Below the pieces are notes generated by a model, which saw nothing but the letters and a program-made list of their open reading frames with translations, made no database searches and was not told the origin of the DNA. Positions 1 through 5,965 of a stretch of 17,676 nt of DNA are shown here, one piece after another. Position numbers and translations under genes: made by a program. Numbering within the stretch: position 1 is the first letter of the stretch; each line of letters starts with the position of its first letter. Source of the DNA: Oscillibacter sp. (GTDB lineage: Bacteria; Bacillota; Clostridia; Oscillospirales; Oscillospiraceae); NCBI GenBank assembly GCA_003487665.1, contig DNFA01000052.1, forward strand, positions 433-18,108. Reading direction: 5' to 3'.

Positions 1-1173
1 GACGGCGGCGACGGCGGCCGGGGCGGCAGCGTGATTCTGGAGATCAACGAGCATATGTCCACCCTGATGGACTTCCGCTACAAGCGCAAGTACGTGGCCG
101 GCAACGGCGTGGACGGACAGGGCGGCCGCAAGACCGGCAAGGACGGCGAGAGCCTGACCATCAAGGTGCCCCGGGGCACGCTGGTGCGGGATGCCGAAAG
201 CGGCGAGATCATCAAGGACATGTCCGACGATGCGCCCTTCGTGCTGTGCAAGGGCGGGCGCGGCGGCTGGGGCAACCAGCATTTCGCCACCCCCACCCGT
301 CAGGTGCCGCGCTTCGCCAAGGCCGGTCTGCCCGGCGAGAGCCACGACGTCATTCTGGAGCTGAAGCTGCTGGCGGACGTGGGGCTGGTGGGCTTCCCCA
401 ACGTGGGCAAGTCCACGCTGCTCAGCGTGGTCAGCAAGGCGCACCCCAAGATCGCCAACTACCACTTCACCACTCTCTACCCCAATTTGGGCGTGGTGTA
501 CGTGGACGAGGGCGTCAGCTTCGTCATGGCCGATATCCCCGGCATCATCGAGGGCGCCAGCGAGGGCGCGGGCTTAGGCCACGACTTCCTGCGGCACATC
601 GACCGCTGCCGCCTGCTGGTACATCTGGTGGACGTGTCCGGCAGCGAGGGGCGCGACCCCGTGGCGGATTTCGACGCCATCAACGGCGAGCTGAAGGAAT
701 ACAGCCCGGAGCTGGCCACCCGCCCGCAGATCGTGGTGGGCAACAAGACCGATCTGGTGAGCGACCCGGAGCAGATCGACGCCCTGCGGCAGCACGTGGA
801 GGCGCTGGGCTACGAGTTCTTCGCCATGTCCGCCGCCACCCATCAGGGCACCCGGGAGCTGGTGCAGCACATCGCCCAGCGGCTCAGTGAGCTGCCCCCG
901 GTGACGGTGTACGAGCCGGAGTATGTGCCCAAGCCGCCGGTGATCGACACCAGCGAGCCTCTGCATATCGAGCGGGAGGACAACACCTGGCTGGTGGAGG
1001 GACCGTGGCTCCAGCGGCTCATGGGGAACATCAATTTCTCCGATTACGAGAGCCGCATGTACTTCGACAAGATGCTGCGGCAGAGCGGCCTGTTCGACAC
1101 GCTGGAGCAGATGGGCATTCAGGACGGCGACATCGTCAGCATGTACGACCTGGAATTCGAGTATCAGAGATAA
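1..1173 (+). CDS. obgE: GTPase Obg/CgtA, 5' end cut by window edge
   Basis: Obg is a ribosome-associated GTPase that acts in late 50S assembly and stress control. The reading frame is open from base 1, so the gene starts outside the window; roughly 40 N-terminal residues appear to be missing by comparison with the family. The sequence begins in the glycine-rich Obg fold (DGGDGGRGG, then FRYKRKYVAGNG). The G domain follows: G1 GFPNVGKST (nt about 391-417), G3 DIPGIIEGA, G4 NKTD and G5 SAAT. The last 70 or so codons, from PLHIERED to the stop, form the Obg C-terminal (OCT) domain, ending LEFEYQR. All domains are intact, so it should be functional. A terminator begins right after the stop, so this is the last gene of its operon. 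The family call is very secure. Confidence 0.97.
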   Translation, partial: DGGDGGRGGSVILEINEHMSTLMDFRYKRKYVAGNGVDGQGGRKTGKDGESLTIKVPRGTLVRDAESGEIIKDMSDDAPFVLCKGGRGGWGNQHFATPTRQVPRFAKAGLPGESHDVILELKLLADVGLVGFPNVGKSTLLSVVSKAHPKIANYHFTTLYPNLGVVYVDEGVSFVMADIPGIIEGASEGAGLGHDFLRHIDRCRLLVHLVDVSGSEGRDPVADFDAINGELKEYSPELATRPQIVVGNKTDLVSDPEQIDALRQHVEALGYEFFAMSAATHQGTRELVQHIAQRLSELPPVTVYEPEYVPKPPVIDTSEPLHIEREDNTWLVEGPWLQRLMGNINFSDYESRMYFDKMLRQSGLFDTLEQMGIQDGDIVSMYDLEFEYQR

Positions 1174-1204
1174 GCAAAAAGACCGCCGGTGGCGGTCTTT
1201 TTGC
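1174..1204 (+). terminator. Bidirectional intrinsic terminator after obgE
   Basis: Perfect stem: gcaaaaagaccgcc pairs with ggcggtctttttgc around a 3-nt loop (ggt). The A-run on the left and T-run on the right let it work on both strands, so it can end obgE (+) and the small gene at 1213-1431 (-), which converge on it. A near-copy lies at 1716-1745. Confidence 0.93.
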
Positions 1205-1212
1205 GCTCATGT

Positions 1213-1431
1213 TCAGCCGAAGTCGTGGCGTCCGCCGCAGAATATGCCCTGCCGCTCCAATGCGCAGATGATTTCTTCAATTTTGCAAAAGCACTCCGGG
1301 TCGGACAATGCTTCGTTGGATATGATTTCTCTTATTTCGGCCAACGAAGTGTAGCAGATATTTTCTGCAAGCCGCAGGGCGATATCCTGCGGGACGACCA
1401 ACCGCCGCAGAATTTCTTCATATAGCTCCAT
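1213..1431 (-). CDS. Small hypothetical protein (72 aa), partner of the divergent XRE regulator
   Basis: I do not recognise a named family. The 72-aa product starts MELYEEILRRLVVP and ends GGRHDFG. It looks mainly alpha-helical and slightly acidic, with cysteines at C26, C48, C50, C58 and C65, and no signal peptide or membrane segment. The frame is open further upstream, but the ATG at 1431-1429 is chosen because AAGGAGG stands 6-7 bases before it and a promoter (TTGCAT, 17 bp, TACAAT) ends just upstream; the longer frame would run through that promoter and the operators. It is transcribed away from the XRE gene and converges on the obgE terminator. The shared operator region suggests that the XRE protein controls it. 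A toxin-antitoxin or regulator-effector pair is possible, but nothing in the sequence proves it. Confidence 0.72.
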   Translation of the reverse strand: MELYEEILRRLVVPQDIALRLAENICYTSLAEIREIISNEALSDPECFCKIEEIICALERQGIFCGGRHDFG

Positions 1432-1452
1432 GGCATCCTCCTTTGCCACAAT

Positions 1453-1481
1453 ATTGTAGCATATCCAACACGGATATGCAA
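1453..1481 (-). promoter_or_regulatory. Sigma-A promoter of the 72-aa gene with an operator in its spacer
   Basis: Read on the minus strand: -35 TTGCAT (1481-1476), a 17-bp spacer, and -10 TACAAT (1458-1453). The palindrome gcatatcc-5-ggatatgc (1459-1479) fills the spacer and reaches into the -35 box, so a bound repressor would block RNA polymerase. Transcription should start near 1446, giving a short leader before the ATG at 1431. Confidence 0.72.
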
Positions 1482-1516
1482 CAAAATAGTAGCATATCCG
1501 TGAGGTGAGGATATGC
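1456..1516. promoter_or_regulatory. Double palindromic operator (four gcatatcc half-sites)
   Basis: Half-site gcatatcc occurs at 1459-1466 and 1492-1499, and its inverse ggatatgc at 1472-1479 and 1509-1516. This makes two palindromes with spacers of 5 and 9 bp. The 11-mer gtagcatatcc is also directly repeated 33 bp apart (1456, 1489), about three helical turns. The left palindrome lies between the -35 and -10 of the minus-strand promoter; the right one covers the ribosome site and ATG of the XRE gene. This fits autoregulation by the XRE protein. Confidence 0.75.
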
Positions 1517-1716
1517 ATTTCCAGAGGTTGGAGGATCTGCGGGTGGACGCGGACAAAACGCAGCAGGAGATCGCAGATGTGCTCCATTGCAAGCGTGAGG
1601 TGTACCGCCGCTACGAAAAGGGTATTCACGAGCTGCCGGTCTGGGCGCTGATCGAGCTGGCGAAGTATTATCACACCACCACAGATTATATACTCGGATT
1701 GAGCGATAAGCGCTGA
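1513..1716 (+). CDS. XRE-family helix-turn-helix regulator (67 aa)
   Basis: A single-domain Cro/CI-type DNA-binding protein. The HTH spans about residues 5-60: the helix containing TQQEIADVLHC is followed by the recognition helix KREVYRRYEKG and then by ELPVWALIELAKYYHTTTDYILG, the typical XRE ending. There is no extra sensor or peptidase domain. The ATG at 1513 is preceded by gaggtgagg. The start codon itself lies inside the right half of an operator palindrome, which suggests feedback on its own expression. No convincing plus-strand -35/-10 pair was found, so its promoter is uncertain. It is divergent from the 72-aa gene and followed at once by a terminator. Such short XRE proteins occur in prophage remnants, toxin-antitoxin modules and as stand-alone regulators. 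Confidence 0.88.
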   Translation: MHFQRLEDLRVDADKTQQEIADVLHCKREVYRRYEKGIHELPVWALIELAKYYHTTTDYILGLSDKR

Positions 1717-1745
1717 AAAGACCGCCGATGGCGGTCTTTTTGCGC
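1716..1745 (+). terminator. Intrinsic terminator after the XRE gene
   Basis: Stem aaaagaccgcc / ggcggtctttt with loop gat, followed by a T-run. The 30 bases 1716-1745 match 1177-1206 (obgE terminator) at 29 positions, so the two-gene module is bracketed by near-identical sequences. Confidence 0.9.
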
Positions 1746-2041
1746 GTTGGCAGGGGAGGGCGGACAGAGTCGTCCGCCCCTACGGGGTGGGACGTAGGGG
1801 ACGCCGTCCCCTACAGCGCGAAGCGCTGTCATTGCGAACCAGTGACCGTGTCACTGGTGTGGCAATCCGTTTTCCTGTAGCCGCATTGGTCATACAGGGC
1901 GGACAGAGTCGTCCGCCCCTACAAAGAGACGGATTCCCACGCCAGTCTGCGGACTGGCTCGGAATGACAGGGAACGGGACGTCGTACCCCAAGGGCATTT
2001 GTTCCGCTGCGCTCCACTGCAGGACGCCGTCCCCTACGGAG
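1745..2041. repeat. Block of dispersed palindromic (REP-like) repeats
   Basis: This gene-free block is made of short hairpins. The unit gggcgga-8-tccgccc appears at 1758-1779 and 1897-1918, and again at 6264 and 6345. A 9-3-9 palindrome gtaggggac/gtcccctac lies at 1794-1814, and ggacgccgtcccctac recurs near 2022-2037 and 6305-6320. Other hairpins are agcgc/gcgct (1815-1827), ccagtga/tcactgg (1839-1857, enclosed by attgc/gcaat) and gccagtc/gactggc (1941-1958, enclosed by attcc/ggaat). The open frames here (for example 1787-2155) follow the palindromes and have no family likeness. The block resembles the REP/BIME-type elements common in GC-rich gut Clostridia. Confidence 0.8.
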
Positions 2042-2064
2042 CGCAGTTTACACCGTTATTTTAG

Positions 2065-2100
2065 CAAAAAACAAGACCTGCCGGGGCAGGTCTTGTTTTG
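2065..2100 (-). terminator. Terminator of the rpsF-ssb-rpsR operon
   Basis: A stem of about 11-12 bp (acaagacctgcc 2071-2082 with ggcaggtcttgt 2085-2096). On the minus strand it is followed by a run of T (complement of the A-run at 2066-2071). It lies just downstream of the rpsR stop codon. Confidence 0.9.
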
Positions 2101-2108
2101 TTTCGCAA

Positions 2109-2360
2109 TTACTCGGTCACGAAGGGCAGCAGAGCGATCTGACGGGCGCGCTTGATGGCCTCGGTCAGCTGACGCTGATGCATGGCGCAGGTGCCGGTGG
2201 TGCGGCGGGGCAGGATCTTGGAGCGCTCGGAGATGAAGCGGCGCAGCTTGGCAGCGTCCTTGTAATCGATGCACTCGCACTTGTCCACACAGAACTGGCA
2301 AACCTTCTTGCGGCGCTTGCCACCGCCGCGGACGGGTCTATTTTCGCGTTCCATAGCCAT
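2109..2360 (-). CDS. rpsR: 30S ribosomal protein S18
   Basis: S18 binds the platform of the 30S subunit as a partner of S6. The 83-aa product carries the family core: KKVCQFC, then IDYKD, LRRFISERSKILPRR and TGTCAMHQRQLTEAIKRAR, ending LPFVTE. Cysteines 21, 24, 28 and 30 form a cluster (CQFCVDKCEC) like that of zinc-binding versions of S18; actual zinc binding is inference. The first ATG (2360) is chosen because AGGAGG stands 8 bases upstream; a second Met two codons later would be too far from it. It is the last gene of the operon, 40 bp after ssb. Confidence 0.97.
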   Translation of the reverse strand: MAMERENRPVRGGGKRRKKVCQFCVDKCECIDYKDAAKLRRFISERSKILPRRTTGTCAMHQRQLTEAIKRARQIALLPFVTE

Positions 2361-2400
2361 GGAAGTTTCCTCCTTTATAAAATGTCATGTGCCTTGCACA

Positions 2401-2859
2401 TCAGAACGGCAGGTCGCCGTCCTCCTCATCGATCTCGGCAAAGCCGGAAGCGCCGCCCACGGGCGCGGCGTAGCCGCCGGCCGGTGCGGAATAACCGCTG
2501 TTGCCGCCGGTGTAGCTGCCGCCCTCGCCGCCGTTGTCGCGGCGGGAATCGCCGAAGTAGAGGTTATCCGCTACCACCTCGGCGCTGCGGCGCTTGTTGC
2601 CGTCCTTGTCCGTCCAGTCGCGCATCTGCAGGCGACCCTCCACCACGGCCATACGACCCTTGGTGAAATACTTCGCCACAAACTCCGCGGTGGAACGCCA
2701 GGCGACCACATCGATGAAATCCGTCTCCTTCTCGCCGGACTGGGACTTGAAATCACGATCCACAGCCAGAGAGAAGCTGGTGACGGGGGTACCGGACTGC
2801 GTGCGGCGCAGCTCCGGATCACGGGTCAGGCGACCCATGATGAAAATTTTGTTCAGCAT
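2401..2859 (-). CDS. ssb: Single-stranded DNA-binding protein
   Basis: SSB coats single-stranded DNA in replication, repair and recombination and recruits partners through its acidic tail. The 152-aa product has the OB fold in residues 1-105 (MLNKIFIMGRLTRDPELR at the start, VDRDFKSQ, FIDVVAWRSTAEFVAKYFTKGRMAVVEGRLQMRDW). A flexible Gly/Tyr/Ala-rich linker follows (about 108-138), and the tip EEDGDLPF is the standard partner-binding end. The start has AAGGGAG about 8 bases upstream. It lies 12 bp after rpsF and is transcribed with rpsF and rpsR, the common arrangement in Firmicutes. Confidence 0.97.
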   Translation of the reverse strand: MLNKIFIMGRLTRDPELRRTQSGTPVTSFSLAVDRDFKSQSGEKETDFIDVVAWRSTAEFVAKYFTKGRMAVVEGRLQMRDWTDKDGNKRRSAEVVADNLYFGDSRRDNGGEGGSYTGGNSGYSAPAGGYAAPVGGASGFAEIDEEDGDLPF

Positions 2860-2871
2860 TGCTGTACTCCC

Positions 2872-3168
2872 TTACTCGCCCTTGCAGACGATCATGGAAC
2901 GCATGATACCCTCGGTAATGCCCAGGATACGATCCAGCTCCTTGGGGAACTCGGGGCCGCTGGTGAAGCTCATGAGCACATAGTAGCCCTCGGTCTTGTA
3001 GTCGATCGCGTAAGCAAGACGACGCTTGCCCCACTCATCGACCACCACGTCGGTCGCGTTCTGCTCTGCCAGAGTCTGGAACTTTGCCACGGTAGCGGCA
3101 ACAGCCTCCTCACCCTGTGCAGGGTCGATGATGTAGACGACCTCGTAGTTGGCGGAAATCTTAGCCAT
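2872..3168 (-). CDS. rpsF: 30S ribosomal protein S6
   Basis: S6 pairs with S18 on the 30S platform. The 98-aa product has the normal family length and motifs: MAKISANYEVVYIIDP at the start, WGKRRLAYAIDYKTEGYYV in the middle and LDRILGITEGIMRSMIV near the end. The open frame extends to 3312, but the ATG at 3168 is correct: AAAGGAGGTG precedes it by about 8 bases and the extra residues would fall in the promoter and leader. First gene of rpsF-ssb-rpsR. Confidence 0.97.
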   Translation of the reverse strand: MAKISANYEVVYIIDPAQGEEAVAATVAKFQTLAEQNATDVVVDEWGKRRLAYAIDYKTEGYYVLMSFTSGPEFPKELDRILGITEGIMRSMIVCKGE

Positions 3169-3241
3169 ACTTTTGCACCTCCTTTTGGACAAATGGCCCT
3201 CATTCTTCGATGAGAGCAAGGATATGCTTGCAGACGCAAGC
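3169..3241 (-). promoter_or_regulatory. rpsF 5' leader with mutually exclusive hairpins
   Basis: On the minus strand the leader begins with the segments CTTGC (3240-3236), GCAAG (3231-3227) and CTTGC (3220-3216). The middle one can pair with either neighbour, giving two exclusive hairpins. A further hairpin CTCAT/ATGAG follows before the ribosome site. Leaders of rpsF operons often bind the S6:S18 complex for feedback; I could not find that motif with confidence, so the regulatory role is inference. Confidence 0.4.
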
Positions 3242-3247
3242 CATATT

Positions 3248-3275
3248 ATTATATCGGATATGCGGCAAAAGTCAA
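3248..3275 (-). promoter_or_regulatory. Strong promoter of rpsF-ssb-rpsR
   Basis: Minus strand: -35 TTGACT (3275-3270), 16-bp spacer, perfect -10 TATAAT (3253-3248). The start should be near 3241, giving a leader of about 70 nt. The spacer contains gcatatcc (3263-3256), the same 8-mer as the XRE operator half-site; a second copy lies in the leader (3227-3220). Confidence 0.85.
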
Positions 3276-3320
3276 GATATTTTTCCCCTTTCCCCGGAAT
3301 TTTGTTCCGCAAAACGCGAA

Positions 3321-3349
3321 GCGGGCACCGTTCGGCTTACGGTGCCCGC
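3321..3349. other. Perfect 11-bp hairpin, role unclear
   Basis: gcgggcaccgt (3321-3331) pairs with acggtgcccgc (3339-3349) around a 7-nt loop. No T-run follows directly on either strand and it stands between divergent transcription units, so it is not a clear terminator. Confidence 0.5.
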
Positions 3350-3407
3350 GTTCAGAGGTGTATTTCACACACAGCATTCCCCATTCCTCCCGCCAGAGAG
3401 GCGCCGA

Positions 3408-3429
3408 CAGCCGCACGGCTGTGCGGCTG
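3408..3429. other. Perfect 9-bp hairpin upstream of a micro-ORF
   Basis: cagccgcac (3408-3416) pairs with gtgcggctg (3421-3429) around ggct. It ends 36 bp before the ATG of the micro-ORF at 3465. No T-run follows. Confidence 0.5.
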
Positions 3430-3464
3430 CCCGACGATTTGAGGATAGAAAGGAAAAGCAATTC

Positions 3465-3515
3465 ATGTATCAGAATCACTATGGGTACAATACAACAGGA
3501 CACGGTCGTTTGTAA
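3465..3515 (+). CDS. Possible micro-ORF, 16-aa Tyr/Gly/His-rich peptide
   Basis: An ATG at 3465 preceded by agaaaggaaaag (spacing about 10) opens a 16-codon frame, MYQNHYGYNTTGHGRL, ending TAA. I know no family for it. A second frame, from the ATG at 3481 to 3558, overlaps it and would give a 25-aa peptide with four cysteines (CKATMCHACIRKC). Only the first has a plausible ribosome site. The stretch 3276-3613 holds no other gene that I can support. Both calls are tentative. Confidence 0.25.
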   Translation: MYQNHYGYNTTGHGRL

Positions 3516-3613
3516 AGCGACAATGTGTCATGCATGTATTAGAAAATGTCATATATAGATGGTTCCGCACCCTTCGCCTCGAAAAATTCGGAGAAAACGC
3601 CGAAAACAGGCTC

Positions 3614-3660
3614 TTGCCGCGGCGGGGTATCAGGGAGTATAATCTTACTATGAAATAGTA
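3614..3660 (+). promoter_or_regulatory. Promoter of the LysR operon with a palindromic operator
   Basis: -35 TTGCCG (3614-3619), 18-bp spacer, perfect -10 TATAAT (3638-3643). Right after it, at the expected start of transcription, lies the 15-bp perfect palindrome tactat-gaa-atagta (3646-3660). A site here could serve autorepression by the LysR protein; the binder is inference. Confidence 0.7.
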
Positions 3661-3679
3661 TCATAATACAGGAGACAGC

Positions 3680-4549
3680 ATGGATACCAGGAAATTAGAG
3701 GCGCTTTTGACCGCGGTGGAGCTGGGCAGCTTTACCCGCGCCGCGGAGGTACTGGGCTACACCCAGTCCGGCCTGACCCACATGATGAACAGTCTGGAAA
3801 AGGACATCGGCTTCACGGTGCTGGTGCGGGGGCGCAGCGGCGTCCAGCTGACGCCCGCCGGTCAGCGGCTGCTGCCGCTGGTGCGGGACTGTCTGGCCTC
3901 CACCTCGGCGCTGGAGCGGGAGATCACCCTCATCAACACCCACAAGGAGGACAGCGTCCGCGTGGCGGCCTATGAGTCCATCGCCCGGCACTGGCTGCCG
4001 GAGATCATCCAGCAGTTCCGCCGGGAGCATCCGGATGTGACGGTGGATATCCAGATGGGCAGCGTGGAGGAGGTCTATCGCTGGGTGACGGAGGACCGGG
4101 TGGACATGTGCTTCGCCAGCCGTCAGGAGTCCCCGGCGCTGGAGTGGACGTTCCTGCGGGACGACGAGCTGCTGGCCATCCTGCCGCCGGATTACGACAG
4201 CGCAGAAGACACGTTCCCCATCCAGTTCTTTACCGGGCAGGAATTCCTGATGCCCTCCATGGGCTTCGACCGGGACATCCTGCGGGTGCTGAACCAGCAC
4301 GGCGTCACGCCGCTGATCCGCACCACACAGGTGTCCGACAGCGCGGTGATCTCCATGGTGGAGCACGGGCTGGGCGTCAGCGTTCTGTCCCGGCTGGTGC
4401 TGCGGGGACGGCAGAACAGCGTCCGCGCCCTGCCGCTGGCGCCCCGCGCCGTGCGGGAGCTGGGCATCGCCGCCCGGCCGAAGAAGGAGCTGCGCCCCAT
4501 CGTCCGGCGCTTTATCCAGCAATCCTGCGAGATGATAGAAAAAATGTAA
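3680..4549 (+). CDS. LysR-family transcriptional regulator
   Basis: LysR-type regulators bind DNA as tetramers and respond to a small co-inducer. The 289-aa length is typical. Residues 3-62 form the winged helix-turn-helix (LEALLTAVELGSFTRAAEVLGYTQSGLTHMMNSLEKDIG), followed by the linker helix; about residues 90-285 are the type 2 periplasmic-binding-protein-like effector domain (VRVAAYESIARHWLPEIIQQF onward). The start has aggaga 7 bases upstream and its own promoter. Its stop is 10 bases before the next gene, so the two form an operon. This is unlike many LysR regulators, which sit divergent from their target. The target is probably the downstream gene; the inducer is unknown. Confidence 0.93.
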   Translation: MDTRKLEALLTAVELGSFTRAAEVLGYTQSGLTHMMNSLEKDIGFTVLVRGRSGVQLTPAGQRLLPLVRDCLASTSALEREITLINTHKEDSVRVAAYESIARHWLPEIIQQFRREHPDVTVDIQMGSVEEVYRWVTEDRVDMCFASRQESPALEWTFLRDDELLAILPPDYDSAEDTFPIQFFTGQEFLMPSMGFDRDILRVLNQHGVTPLIRTTQVSDSAVISMVEHGLGVSVLSRLVLRGRQNSVRALPLAPRAVRELGIAARPKKELRPIVRRFIQQSCEMIEKM

Positions 4550-4559
4550 AGGAAACGTT

Positions 4560-5960
4560 ATGCTGCAATTTCAAGAACTGACCGCCGCGCAGGGCGACTG
4601 CCTGCGGCGCTATTACGAAGCCTGCGACTACCGGCTGTGCGAATACTCTCTGGGCGTGAAGCTCATGTGGCGCGGCCACCTGCACCCCTCCTTCGCAGAG
4701 GAGGCCGGCTGCCTGATCGTCCGCAACCGCATCGAGGGGGAGTATGTGTTCGACTACCCCATCGTGGGCGAGGGCGGCGACCTGGAGGGCGCGCTGTGCG
4801 CCATCGAAGCGTGGTGCGCCGAGACGGGCACGCCGCTGGTGCTGTCCGTGGTGCCGGAGGACAAGCTGCCCCTGCTGGCGCTGCGCTATCCCCGGTTCCG
4901 GGTCATCAACGAGCGGCCGTGGAAGGACTATCTCTACCGCACGGAGGAGCTGGCGGCCTTTGCCGGACGCCGGTACAGCGGCCAGCGCAACCACATCAAC
5001 AAATTCCGCCGGGACTTCCCGGACGCGGAGTTCACGCCCCTCACCGACCCGCAGGATCCCCGGCTGGCGGCTTTCTGGCGCGACTATGAGGCGGAGTTCC
5101 ACAAGACGGGACCGCTGGCGGTGCAGGAGCTGGCGCTGGCGCAGGAGATGTTCTCCTGCATCGGCACCGGCTGGTTCTGCGCCGGGGGCATGATGGCCGA
5201 GGGACGGCTGGTGGCGGTGTGCCTGGCGGAAAAGTGCGGCGGCACGCTGGTAAACCACATCGAGAAGGCGCTGTACTCCCACGCAGGCGCATACCCGGCG
5301 CTGGTGCAGGCCTTCGCCGACCATTACGGCGGGGACTGCCAGTGGTGCAACCGGGAGGATGACGCCCGTGACAAGGGGCTGCGCACCTCCAAGCTGCAAT
5401 ACCTGCCGGAAGCGCTGGCCGGTAAGGTGCGCATGGAGGTGGGCACGGAGCTGGACGCGCTGAAGGCTGTCCCCACCCTCAAGACGGAGCGGCTGACCCT
5501 GACGCCCCTGCGCAAGGCCGATATTCCCGCCTACAGCGCCCTGTGTCTGGACGACGACCGCAACCGCTGGTGGGGCTACGACTACCGCACCGATCTGGGG
5601 GACAAGCCCCTGACCGACACCTATTTCTATGACGACGCCCGCGCCGATTTCGCCGCCCGCCGCGCCCTGAACTTCGCCGTCCGGCTGAAGGGCAAGCTCA
5701 TCGGCGAGGTGGTGCTCTACCGTCCGGACTTCCGGGGCGGCTTCGAGCAGGGCTGCCGTATCGCGCCGGAATACGCCGGCCACGGCTACGGCACGGAGGC
5801 CTTCGCCGCCGCCGCGGACTGGGCGCTGTACCATCTGGGGCTTGCCCGGGTGGTGGCCAAGTGCTTCAAGGAGAACGAGCCGTCCCGGAGGATGCTGGCC
5901 TCCTGCATGCGCCCCAGCGGGGAGGACGAGACGTATTTCCACTTTGAAAAAACCGTATAA
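4560..5960 (+). CDS. DUF2156 / GNAT acetyltransferase fusion protein
   Basis: A 466-aa protein with two transferase-like halves. Residues about 1-295 resemble DUF2156, the fold of the catalytic domain of phosphatidylglycerol lysyltransferase and itself a double-GNAT fold; the marks are WRGHLHPSFAEE, VINERPWKDYLYRTEEL and YSGQRNHINKFRRDFPDAEF. Residues about 305-466 are a RimJ/RimL-type GNAT domain: LKTERLTLTPLRKADIPAYSAL, the acetyl-CoA loop near 404-412 (EYAGHGYGT), then ALYHLGLARVVAKCFKENEPSRRML. No membrane segments are seen, so the first half is not a full MprF. The substrate is unknown; transfer of an acyl or aminoacyl group to an amine is the likely chemistry. The ribosome site is aaagga, 10 bases after the LysR stop. 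Domain calls are firm, function is not. Confidence 0.87.
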   Translation: MLQFQELTAAQGDCLRRYYEACDYRLCEYSLGVKLMWRGHLHPSFAEEAGCLIVRNRIEGEYVFDYPIVGEGGDLEGALCAIEAWCAETGTPLVLSVVPEDKLPLLALRYPRFRVINERPWKDYLYRTEELAAFAGRRYSGQRNHINKFRRDFPDAEFTPLTDPQDPRLAAFWRDYEAEFHKTGPLAVQELALAQEMFSCIGTGWFCAGGMMAEGRLVAVCLAEKCGGTLVNHIEKALYSHAGAYPALVQAFADHYGGDCQWCNREDDARDKGLRTSKLQYLPEALAGKVRMEVGTELDALKAVPTLKTERLTLTPLRKADIPAYSALCLDDDRNRWWGYDYRTDLGDKPLTDTYFYDDARADFAARRALNFAVRLKGKLIGEVVLYRPDFRGGFEQGCRIAPEYAGHGYGTEAFAAAADWALYHLGLARVVAKCFKENEPSRRMLASCMRPSGEDETYFHFEKTV

Positions 5961-5965
5961 TAAAA

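Noticed and set aside
1745..2041. Possible CRISPR array
   Set aside because: The repeats are palindromic units at irregular spacing with no constant repeat-spacer period and no cas genes nearby.
1787..2155. Open frame of 122 aa in the repeat block
   Set aside because: It runs through the palindromes, lacks a ribosome site and has no coding character.
3169..3241. S6:S18-binding RNA motif in the rpsF leader
   Set aside because: The expected conserved core could not be identified by eye; only generic hairpins are seen.
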